Source: Branchiostoma lanceolatum (lineage: Eukaryota; Chordata; Leptocardii; Amphioxiformes; Branchiostomatidae). Taken from it: 64,000 nt of DNA. This document shows positions 34,301 to 46,300 of the stretch, in pieces. The position numbers were made by a program, and so were the translations under genes. Where the stretch lies: the NCBI RefSeq assembly GCF_035083965.1, contig NC_089735.1, positions 11,000,001-11,064,000 of the forward strand, given 5' to 3'. Under the pieces are notes generated by a model. It had not been told where the DNA came from, did not search any database, and worked only from the letters and a program-made list of their open reading frames with translations. Positions within the stretch are counted from its first letter, which is position 1. Each line of letters opens with the position of its first letter.

Positions 34301-37300
34301 GAATAATGGATGACCCCCTACCCCCAATATGACTGTAATCCCAGCACCACGTGGTCCATGTCCCCCTCACAGCGTAACAACTAGGGTGGTTTTACTACCA
34401 TACTCTCCATTTCTGGGGAGATCCTTGAGTGTGCCTACCTGATCACAGCCTATACACTCCTCCGTCAGGATCTCCAGCAGGGGGATGGCGTTACTGTCAC
34501 GGCGACGGAACATCTCCCTGACGATGGACAGGAGGTTCCACATGCCCTCAGGCTCACGGCCGCGTAACGGGCGCAGCAGGTTCGACCACTCGGCTGCAGC
34601 AGGTGGCGCCGTGGTGGACAGGTACAGCGAGTTCACATCACTGGAAGAAATAAACAAAGAGACAAACAAAATAAATAAAATTAGTAAGAACTAGTGATAT
34701 CCAAATTATTTTTCCAGCAATGGTACAGTTCACATCACTGGAATAAACACACAATGGTCAGACATGCATGTAATACAATCATAGGGACTGAAATCAACAA
34801 AACAAAGCAATATTCAAACATTTTTTTCACCAAACCTAACCATGATACATATGTACCTTACCTATATGCAACATTATATATATTTCAGGCAAAACCTTCC
34901 TATGTCAAGTCTAGTGGCTGGAATAGCTCCTAGTCCTACCCATACAAAGAATACGTGTATCTTTCTATGGGTACAATTCAGCTCTATGCCACAAGATGAA
35001 TTCCATAACTTGAAAAAACTTTTCATGACTACTTTTCATAACTTTTTGATCAGTGGTAAAGAATAAAATCCTCACCTGAAGACAATGGGAGCCGGTCCAC
35101 AGAAGCGGATCAGCATCTTCTTGATGTTCTCGTGCAGCGTCTGTTCGTCCAGGAACCAGGTGGGCAGGTCGTTGGCGGACGGCCCGGCGGTCGGGTCGGG
35201 CGCGCCGCAGACGGTGTTGATGGCTGTCTCCTGGGACGACAGGAGCTCGTCCAACAGACGCTGAGCAGTCGGGAGGATCTGGGAACCATGGCAACCACAC
35301 AATCAATAAACACAATGGCAACCATACAATCAACATGGCAACCACACAAGCAACAAAACCATGGCAACCAAGCAATCAACAAGCACCATGGCAACCACAC
35401 AATCAACAAACACCATGGCAACCACACAATTAACAAATACCATGGCAACCACACAATCAACAAACACCATGGCAACCAAGCAATCAACAATTAAATGAAA
35501 TTCAATTAAAGAAAATCTGGAAATAGTGTATTGCACACACTCAGGTTATTCTAATTTCAAAAACCTCTTTCAAAATCTCATCTACTACGTGTACCCTCCC
35601 CCATATCTAAAAAAAGTTTCCCTGCATCAGATGCATTTGCTATAAGCCTGGTTGATGCCACTACCCAAGAGGGGTGGGCAGGGTTCTGCCCAAGAGGGGT
35701 GGGTAGGGTTCTGCCCAAGAGGGGTGGGTAGGGTTTATACCTGCTGAGGAAGCTCGCTGATGAGGTACTGAGCAAACTTCTGCAGCTGGTCTCGGTGGAG
35801 ACGGGACAACGACTCCGACACCGGCGCCCGCAGACACACTGCGCTCGCCTGCAACAACAAATCTCATTGTCTATAAACTGCCATAAAACTTCTACCTCTG
35901 ACTGCTTAACATCTAACTACTTTCAATATCCTTTTTCTGTTCCAGAATCTAAATACCTTGCAAATTGTGTCTGAAACTTAGTAAAACGGTTATGTCTAAT
36001 GGAACGTGTTAAAAGATTGAACTTAAATAACCTAAAGCTTGTTGCATAAAACACAACAATTTCAATAGGAAAAGTCTGAAGCCTGTTAGAATGTGTTATC
36101 CTTAAGCACATTGAAGTAGCCGTTTGGCACCCCATTCTCTATTGGTTACAGAGTTAGGCAGCAGGGAGAAGGTTAAAAGAGTGTGGCGTGTACGCACATT
36201 ATGGATCCTGAAGAGGCACAGCGAGACGACGTGCGCGCACCACTTGGCGGTGCTGTTACACGTGCAGCTACAGGCCGTGATCCGCCGTCGGTCGAACACC
36301 ACCGCTACGTTAAACGAACCCTTAGGCTGGGGCAGGCCCTGTGGGGGAACCACCGTCGCACTTAGATGGAAACCTGAAACAAACAGAATTCATCCATGAA
36401 TAGTTTCATCAGGCTGGTAAATCACAGTTAGTTTTAACGTACAATGATTTGGAGCATTTTTCTTGACAACATTGTTCAGAATACCAGTCCTGTTCATGCC
36501 TATGATTGAATACATCATGATGTTCTCACCTATCTGTAGTGCCTCCTTCACTGCCCTGGCCTTTAGCAGGTGCTCCCCCTTCTGGAACTCATCGGCACTG
36601 CCATTAGCCAGACAGGAGTACAGTCTAGCAGAACAGGATAAGCACAATCATGTTAATGGCCATCATTGCAAGATCTGTAACAGGCAAACATTGATTAGCA
36701 GTAACTGTTGTTCTTGAGCAAGCAGCTTTGATTCAAAATTTGAAAGGAAATAAGTCCCTTTAAACTTAAAGACCCTATAAGTAAGATGCTGGACTGATTG
36801 ACTCACTCAGTCACTCACTCAATCGCTCACTTATCACTCACACAACTCCTTCCTTCAACCTCTCATTCCCTCCCTCCCCTTCTTCCTCTCATTCCTTCCA
36901 TCCCCTTCTTCCTCTCATTCCTTCCATCCCCCTTTCTCTCATTTTCTCCTTCCCCTTCTCTCCTTCCCTTCCTCCCTCCTATCATTCCATCCCTCCCTCC
37001 TTTTATCTCTCATTCCCTCCCACCCCTCCTCTCATTCCATCCCTCCTTCCTCTCATTCCCTCCCTCCCTCCCTCTTTCTCTCTCTCACTCCCCGTCCTCT
37101 CTCATTCCCTCCCATTCTTTCATTCCCCCCCTTTCCCTCTCTCATTCCCTCCACCTTTTCTCTCTCATTCCCTCTGTCCCTCACCTGATGTCCTCCTCGT
37201 TCTCAGGGAAGCTCCAGAAGGCGATGCGGAGCTGGAGTTGCTCCGGGACCGGCGGGTAAACCCGCTCCACCACCTCAAATGGAATGTGCTGTGCCACCTG

Positions 37301-40300
37301 CCTGGCAGACAACTCCACCAGAGGGACCACTGGGCCTTCTGTCAACACAAGGAAAAAATGGACTTTTAGTCACAAATAACAACAGAAAAATACAAGGACT
37401 TCTGAATCTGCTAAACAGAGACGTTTAACTAATAATTCACTTATTTGCATTTTTATTGTTACAGTTAAAGATGAACAGTTTTTATCTATTAATGTCAATG
37501 GAGCTTAAGGTTAGACATCCAGGCATTGAGATACACCATACAAAGGTTACTCATTGACAAGTACAATGTAACTCGATGGATTTTGCAAAAGATGGTCAGA
37601 GTTTCTAGATCTATCTGTCATTGTAATTGAACATTGATAAAACATATGACTCAGATATCTAAATCAAATGGACAAACAATAACATTGTAAAGATACAAAT
37701 GAAGATATGTAAAATCCTTTATGTCATCTGTGCATAACTACATGTATTGTAAGCTAAACATACCCATCTTGAGTATGATTCAAAGTAATTGAGGCAAACG
37801 TTTTACATCACTAGCTAATCAAAGACTGTGAATCATCTGCTATGACAGCATACTCTAGTCTAGCACACAGGTATCTACCTGACCCTACCAAATATTATGT
37901 CCACCATAGGAACCAGTCTACAGCAAGGGTACCTCCCTGACACACTGGCATGTTGTATATTTAGTATGTATGCCAGTCTGACCCCATGTACACTTCATCT
38001 TACTGTCAGGAAATATGATAGCACAGAACGTGCACTTGAGCCCCCCTCCCCCAAAAATTGCAAAAGGGGAAAGTGACTCAGTAATGTTCATTCAGTATTG
38101 CTACTGAACAAGATTGTGGCCTTTCTCTCTCTATCAGTCAGCGTAGTAGGAGGACACTGCATACAAAAAGATATAGTTTTACGTTTAAAAAATAGTTCAC
38201 AATGTTAAGGAAACTTTTCAATGTTGTGGTATACACACCTGCAGGGATCTCGCCAGGGCATTTGAGCGTAGGGGGCCCCTACGCTGTGATTTGGATCCCC
38301 TATGCTGTGATTTGGGCCCCTACGCTGTGTTTCAACCAGTGTAGGGGGGATTTTCTGTTGTTTTGATGCAAACGTAAAAAAATTTGGCTTTATTTCACAA
38401 ACTTTAGCCCTCAAAATGCAAGAAATAGTGTCTTTGAGAGTCTTAAAGCTCAAAATTTCCAGGGGGAGAATGCCCCGGACCCCCTTACAATATTCCTGCC
38501 TGCAGCCCTCATCTTCACACCTGTAGCGCTCGCCATGCGGCTTTGCCGCGCAAAGATGCCCCTACGCTGTGAAAAAATCCTGGTGAGAACACTGACCTTA
38601 GAATACTGAGGACAGGTTTATCTACAATACTCATGTCTGAGTTGTATGAAACATACATGTACTATGGATTAATTGCTACTAAAAACTATCATCTATAATC
38701 ATAAATAATTCAAAAAGCGACTAATGCAAACTTGCAACTTGCCAGAAATGCATCTTCTGCACTGTACTGCAGGACTAGTGAGAGCTTAGACAGTTGATTA
38801 AAGATCCCTTAACTTAAGCTTTATAATGAATAAATAAATAGATCTCTTTCCAAATTCTTCTCTTAGACCCTCTTCATACCAGGCTTTGTGACTCTGGATT
38901 CACCTAGACACGGGATTGATCTGGATTTGCAAAGCCTGGTATATGTACGGTCTGAATCCGAGGGGGTTCAAGCCTTTTCTGCCAAATCGTCACACTTCAT
39001 TCATGAATCAGTATCAATCCCATGCCAGCTCTGTAAATCCTAATTTGCAAAGCCTGGAATGAAGGGGGTCTAATATAAAGGTGCTGTATAATAAAGACCC
39101 ATCCCTAAACATTCTTGGTAGAATCTGCTTTTGAAATATCAATCTGTCTGAAAATATTCCCAGCTCTGTCCTTGGGGTGTGAGTTGTAATATACGTGTAG
39201 TGGCAGGTTCTAGTATCATCACATGAATTCGATAGAATGCAGCACATTTAATTTCACAGCAAAATGGGCTTTTCCCAGTCAGGGTCAGTGATAATGTTTT
39301 ACATATTCATGATTCAATTGGGAGGAAAGAACGCATCGCAAAGGCTCCATCTTTCATAAATGGTTCGAGAGTCAATATGACTAAAATGACTAAATGCAAA
39401 ATTATCAACAATGTTTTACATATAGAGATACTTGATACGACTCCAATTCCAATTCCAGAAAATGCTTTACCCTGACAATGTAAATTCAGCAGGATGCATT
39501 ACCAAAATTCGGAAAGTCTATTATGGATTTAATATGGCCATCTCGCTACAAATTATACGGATAAAAAAGCTTTCCCTACAATAATTGTAAATCAAAATAG
39601 CTTGCTAAATATAATTATCCTTATGGAAAAGTGGCATGCAGGTCCCAATGTAAGGTGTACCTGATCATGTAGTCTCAAAACATAATATTGCAGAACAATG
39701 AGAACATACATATCAAAAATAAATTTTGTATAAAAAAACAAGTATGCTCCTTTCTAATGTCTCTACTTTCAATTTACCTGCTGAAATCAACTTGAAAATT
39801 CAGCAGAAATTTTATCGGGAAATGCCGCTTCCACAAAACTCCTTCCACACCCTCCTGACTTATCTATCTCCCAGCTGTAACAGGGAAACCACGAACGACT
39901 GCTAAAAAATCAATTCCTCCTAGCAAAATACAATTATCAGATAAATATAGTCCTATTACTATGATAACCACCATTATTCAATTCTGAAAAGTCCCAATGC
40001 ATGATGTTATTGCTCCAACTATATCATGATTCATTATAGTAGTATACATTACATTATACATACTACATTTTTCTGTGCTATAATATTATATAGCACAGAA
40101 ATAACATACAGTCAAAACTGGCATAGAATACCACTTAGGGGATTGATAAAATCTGGTCTATGTGGACAGGTTGTCACTATAGACACTAAATTATGTAGGG
40201 ACCATCAAAAATTGGTGACATTGGCCAGGTGGTCCTTATGTACAGGTGGTCAGTTGTAGTTGTACAGGTTTGACAGCACAATAATTATATATCTAAAAGA

Positions 40301-43300
40301 ACTATATCCATCATTTAATTATCTATCGTTGTGGTTTCCAAGAAGACAGGTACTCTCAAGGAGAAAACTGTTCACTGAGGCTAATACATGTACATGTGAA
40401 GTACAACTAAACCACTACAAGTAACAAAATTCTTTTTCAGAAATAGGTACACTGACCCAACCAAAAAAATTAGATGCACAGAATAAAAATTGGGTGCATC
40501 ACATAATAAAGTTGAATGTCAACAAAACATAAGTTTGATGCTACTGCCTCTCTTAGAACTTCAATCTGTAATTCTATCTAGATTTCAAATTTCAACCAAG
40601 CAATACATCAAAATTCAAATAAAGTACAACAAAAGGTTAATATATTGCTTTTTTTGATACATTGTGTACTTACATTTCAAGAATATTCTGTATGCTAGTC
40701 TAATACAAGAGAACCTTTACCCTAGCTATAGAGTACGAAAATATCTGGGTGCACCAGTGCACCCACAGTGAAAAATTATGGGTGCACACAGGTACCGGTG
40801 CACATGCACCCAGTATTTCGAGCCCTGGGCAGACGCTATATACAAACACATATAACCGAAAAGAAGCAGAAAAATGCTTACATGTAGGTTGATAAAAAAC
40901 AACAACGTAAGTCTACTGTAACAGCAGCCTTGTGACTACGTCCTTGTCCCTGGAACAATGTTTCTCCACAGGCTTACACAAATACACAATGTACATCCTT
41001 CAGACTTTAACATACACAACCTTCAGACCAGATTACAGACTAGTACTTCCTGAAACTATATTGAGGAGCAAATCATATCAGGGATCTGCATAAAGAATGG
41101 AACAGTGGCGCTCCTCCATCCTGTTCTAATCCCAGCTCCATCCTGTTGATTTTCAAAGTTAGGGTATTTTTTTCCAACTTTTACCCAGCAAAGCCTGAAA
41201 TTTTGCTCAAAACTAGAAATTTCAGATGTAAAGCTTAAGTTGCAGGAAATGACTTCCATTATGTCTGAAATAGGCAAAATGCAACAGCCGCTCTCCTTTT
41301 GAGAGGTGTGCGCCCCCCTCTAGACCTCCCCCCTCGCAACAGGTATCCTGTGCCTGGCACCCTCCCCCCATCCTGCTCTATATTTCAAGGGAGATCCCTG
41401 TCATATTAGTTACTTGGACAAATTCAAAGTTACCCTGGGCTGCTGGGCAGATTCATAGTTACTTTGGGCAGAATCATAGTTCAGATTAGATTTAAAAAAA
41501 GACACAAGAAGGTTAGAACTTAGATATACAAATCGATCAAAAAGATCATTTATTTTTACATGGTAATACCAGTTACCTGGTGGTATAATGCAGTTTGGAT
41601 TACATGGTTTGTATCCCTGTCCAAGAAACTGGTTTTGTCTAGGAAACTCTTTCTATCCAAGGTAACTATGATTTTGTACAAGGAAACTATGAATTTTTTT
41701 ACAAGGTAACTATGATTTTGTACAAAGAAACTATGATTTTGTACAAGGTAACTATGATTTCCTCCAAGGTAACTATGATTTTGTATCCCTGTCCAAGAAA
41801 CTGGTTTTGTCTAGGAAACTGTTCACTGAGGCTAATACATGTACATGTGAAGTACAACTAAACCACTACAAGTAACAAAATTCTTTTTCGGAAATAGGTG
41901 CACTGACCCAACCAAAAAAATTAGATGCACAGAATAAAAATTGGGTGCATCACATAGAATAAAGTTGAATGTGAACAAAACATAAGTTTGATGCTACTGC
42001 CTCTCTTAGAACTTCAATCTGTAATTCTATCTAGATTTCAAATTTCAACCAAGCAATACACCAAAATTCAAATAAAGTACAACAAAAGGTTATATTGCTT
42101 TTTTTGATACATGTATGTACAGAAAATCTTGTACAGAAAATTTTGTATGTATAGAAATCATAGTTACCTTGTAAGGTAACTATGATTTTGTACAAGGTAA
42201 CTATGATTTCGTCCAAGGTAACTATGATTTCGTCCAAGGTAACTATGATTTTGTGCAAGGTAACTATGATTTTGTACAAGGTAACTATGATTTTGTACAA
42301 GGTAACTATGATTTTGTACAAGGTAACTATGATTTTGTACAAGGTAACTATGATTTTGTGCAAGGTAACTATGATTTTGTACAAGGTAACTATGATTTTG
42401 TACAAGGTAACTATGATTTTGTACAAGGTAACTATGATTTTGTACAAGGTAACTATGATTTTGTGCAAGGTAACAACCTACATGTATGTACATGTCACAG
42501 ACATCCCATTTCCAGACAGAAGGTTAGAGATAAAACATAGACCCCTCAAGAGGATCAAGTGAAAGTAAAAGGTCGTTGACCTTCCACTTACCAAGGGTCA
42601 ATGACCTATACCAAATCATAATGCCTTGGAGCACTAATCTCCAAGCAGATGTTGGGAGATGAGGCTAAGTTTTTATGTTTTCCTACCCGATTTTCCAACA
42701 GCTGGTGTTAGGCTGAAGGGTGGTTATATTGGCTATACAGAAACAGATATCTGAACACTACAACAAGGCCCATTCTTTAACCTATGCATGGTGACCTGCT
42801 AGGTTTGATTCATCTGACTGCCTAAAACCAGTTTCTAGAGAGTAGCTACACTTACAAATCCTTCCATTAAATTGCTTTGTTTTGTTTTGTTTCGTATCCC
42901 CACATTTTGCAGGGAACGGGTTTTTTTCGCGTGAAGAATGTTCGCGTACGCGTGGAAACTTTTCGCGTGGAAAATTTGAAATGGAGAATTTATTTATAGG
43001 TTCAAAATATCAAAGTATTTTTATCATCAAAATTTTTCTCCCTTGGGAATAGACTTGAGTCCCTTGGGAATCAACTTGCTTTTTTGTATTTTCTAAATTT
43101 CAAAAATCCTTTGAAATTTTTTGGGTGTGAAACCTTAGACTTGTAAACCTTCAATTCCCTTCTGATCAACTAATTAGCGTATTTTAACGAGCAAATGATC
43201 AAAATTACAGGCAAACTTTTTCCCTGCATGGGTGTGGGCAGGGTTTGGTGTATGCTATTCCCAAGGGACTCAAGTCTATTCCCAAGGGAGAAAAATTTTG

Positions 43301-46300
43301 ATGATAAAATTACTTTGATATTTTGAACCTATAGATAAATTCTCCATTTCAAATTTTCCACGTGAAAATTTTCCACGCGAACGCGAAAATTCTTCACGCG
43401 AACAAAACCCCAACCCCAATTTGCAGATAGGGAGAAGGGCTATACATATGCATGAGAGAACAGGAAAAAGGTATATAACAGAAATTGATAATGAAATCAT
43501 GAAAAAATACAACATATATAAATGACTTAACAAAAGCAATTTATTAATTATACAAAACCAAATCGTCAAATCAGCATTGTAATCCAAAATCAAGTCCGTA
43601 ACTTCTGTCTTCCACTGTCTTCGTATCTTCTATTGTTTCAACTGAAAACTCATGCAAAGATATGATACACAAGAAACTGTGCCTCAAAATTTAAGAGCTG
43701 CAAACTCAGATAAATTTACGCTTAGCAATCACCCCCTATCTTCTTCCTATCTCACCCGAATGTCAGATTCAATTGAAAACATTCCTGATCTGAATCATTT
43801 TTATGGCCCACTACATATCATAGCCATCATAGGTCAATCAAAAACCATTCAGCTGTAGAATTTGCCATCTCATGCACTGAAAGATGTATCCTGGAAACAC
43901 CCCCATACAAATTCATGAGTTCAGATCAGTGTTATTCTACAAATACTAATATGAGGGAGACAAACTCCTACATGCTAAGGTTCTGCCATGATAAATAAGA
44001 TAGCACTGTATCTTTATTTATGAGCTGATACAAATGCCCTTCAGCCTAACACACCTGCTTCACAAGCACAGTCATGGCCTATCATGTTACACTCAACCAC
44101 TTGTCAAAAACCTGAGCCATACATATCTGAAAAAAATCTTTGTTAAAAGCCATCAAATGAACAGCCTTACCACATTTGGTGACAATGAGATCCAAATTAC
44201 AAGTTAGGTAATTTACTGTTCAAGGGAAAACAAGAGCCTTTGTTTCCTTTGTAACACCTGTGACCTGTACAGAAGAAGCATTGTTCAATGCTATCTAATC
44301 AAATGGTCCCCTCTCATATTTCATGTGTTTTATGTTTAAGTTACAATAGAATAGTTCAAGTACTATCTTATTATACTTTGATTCTGTACCAGCTAGAGTG
44401 ATAAAACCTTTGTTGTTTTACTTTTAGTTACTTATTTGAAATTTTTAAGTCAGCTGTAGAATTTCAGATTCAAGTTCTAAAGAGAAGTAGTTTTTTTGTA
44501 ATTAGGTTTTGGTGACATTCTACTTTATTCCATGTTGTGCACCAAACATTTTTTCTGTACACCTAAATTTTTAGATTTATCCGTTAGGTGCACCTCCTCC
44601 CAAATATAAAATTTCAGGCCCTACTGATGTATGGTTGTAATACTATGATTTTAACCAACATCACTATGAGCTTGAATGTAGGACGTGTGTTTAGGAATGC
44701 AGGCTTAGTCTTGTCCTTCCGCACCTGTTCATGAATAATATTGATCACTCAGACACACCAACGTGACTGCAAGTATGAAACAAAGCAGATTCCACTGGAA
44801 ACTCAAACCGCTAAGCACCTTAGCAGACACATTCTTGACAGGGTTTTAAATCTAACGCATTACATGTTCGATGACTGGAAGAGTCACGAGCTGACACTGT
44901 CGTCTGCATGATCAGGAAAAACAATGGCGTAGTTACAGGAAACCATTGTTTTAGCACGTTTCTGAGTTTCCTGTATTTTGCCGGTTTGGCAGACAATGCC
45001 CACCAGTCATACTTATATGAGTCACATCCTACACTTTGATACAAGATTTAGGCCATACCAATTCAATTCGTTGGGTCTAAGATTTAAAACCACAACGTTG
45101 ACCTGGAAAATCAACATGAAAAGAGAATCTGAGGGGATTTAGGCTGCAACATAGCTCCAGGGAGTGAAATCATTATCAGATTCAAGCTTTCTTCCCTGGG
45201 CCCTGTTTTCATCTCGACATCTTTACTTCTTATCTCTGAGAACCAAAGAAATATTTAAGTTGGACCAAGTAGCCTAATCTCCAAGCAGATGTTGGGTGAG
45301 GCTGAATCGTTACGTTTTCCTACCAAGGCCATTTCCTGTGTCAAACTACCTCCTCAGCAATCTCTGTCCAGTGGCACAATGTACTAGTTCTGAAGACATT
45401 TAAGTATGGACAAATCTTGTACCATGCAGACAAGGTTATCATAATACACCAGGTTGACATAGCTTATCCCATGGCTAAACATCTACTTGCTAAGTAAGTA
45501 CTATCATCATAACAGTAGAAATGCAACCTTTTCTTGCTTCTTGTCTGCTATTTTTTCGTGGATAATCTGAGTCTTTTTCTCCTAGTCAAAAAAGGAAATT
45601 GAGTCTGTAGTTCTTCTGCATGAGTATGGGAGACTGGGTACGACTGAGAAATGAAAAGAGCTGTAAATTCAAAGTGGGATGTAACTGCTTAGAATAGCAG
45701 TAATACTAACTTACTAATAAAGTAAAATGCGGCGAGCAAATGAGGACATCCGTACAAAGAAAAAATATAATGTATATTACAAATATTATTATAGGTGTGT
45801 AGGGGTAAATCACAAAATAGGTACAAGTAAAGGAACATTAAGCCTTAAGAAAAATACATCTTACATCTTAATGTCCGACAAAAGAAATGCACAGGTATAC
45901 ATAATTGATCCGGCTGAAGATCTTGTCTAACAGGTAAACAAAGGAAAGTACATGTAGAGGGCCTTAAATGCTGACCAGTTGAAGAAAAGGGAAGACGACA
46001 AAATGATGACAAGAGCATGCAACCATGGAAACTTTGAAGTGACACCTGTCCATCTTGTGAGGCCTGATATTGCGGTGACGATTTCTAAAAACACAGGTAA
46101 ATCTTCCAGACCATATCTACCAGTATGCATCTTATTTGTATATGTCACGTTATATGTACTTTGTGTGTTAAACCATAGCCTGGATACCACCCTTGTTAGC
46201 TTTTCTTTGCCTGCACTGGTTGCTATGAAAAGCTGACAAGACTGGCATCCAGGCTAATCAAACTATACATGTACTATGGACCATTGCAATGAAAAGGAAA

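Noticed and set aside
35110..35536. Trp/Leu-rich and Asn/His-rich repeat ORFs near 35.3 kb
   Set aside because: Derived from the 27-bp intronic minisatellite beside exon 6.
36798..37259. Ser/Pro/Leu-rich 153-codon plus-strand ORF
   Set aside because: Translation of the homopyrimidine tract plus the antisense of ZSWIM8 exon 2.
42031..42562. Long repeat-protein ORFs on both strands (KVTMILY, QGNYDFV, QNHSYLV units)
   Set aside because: Pure products of a 21-bp stop-free minisatellite; frames are open on both strands at once and have no homology or splice context.
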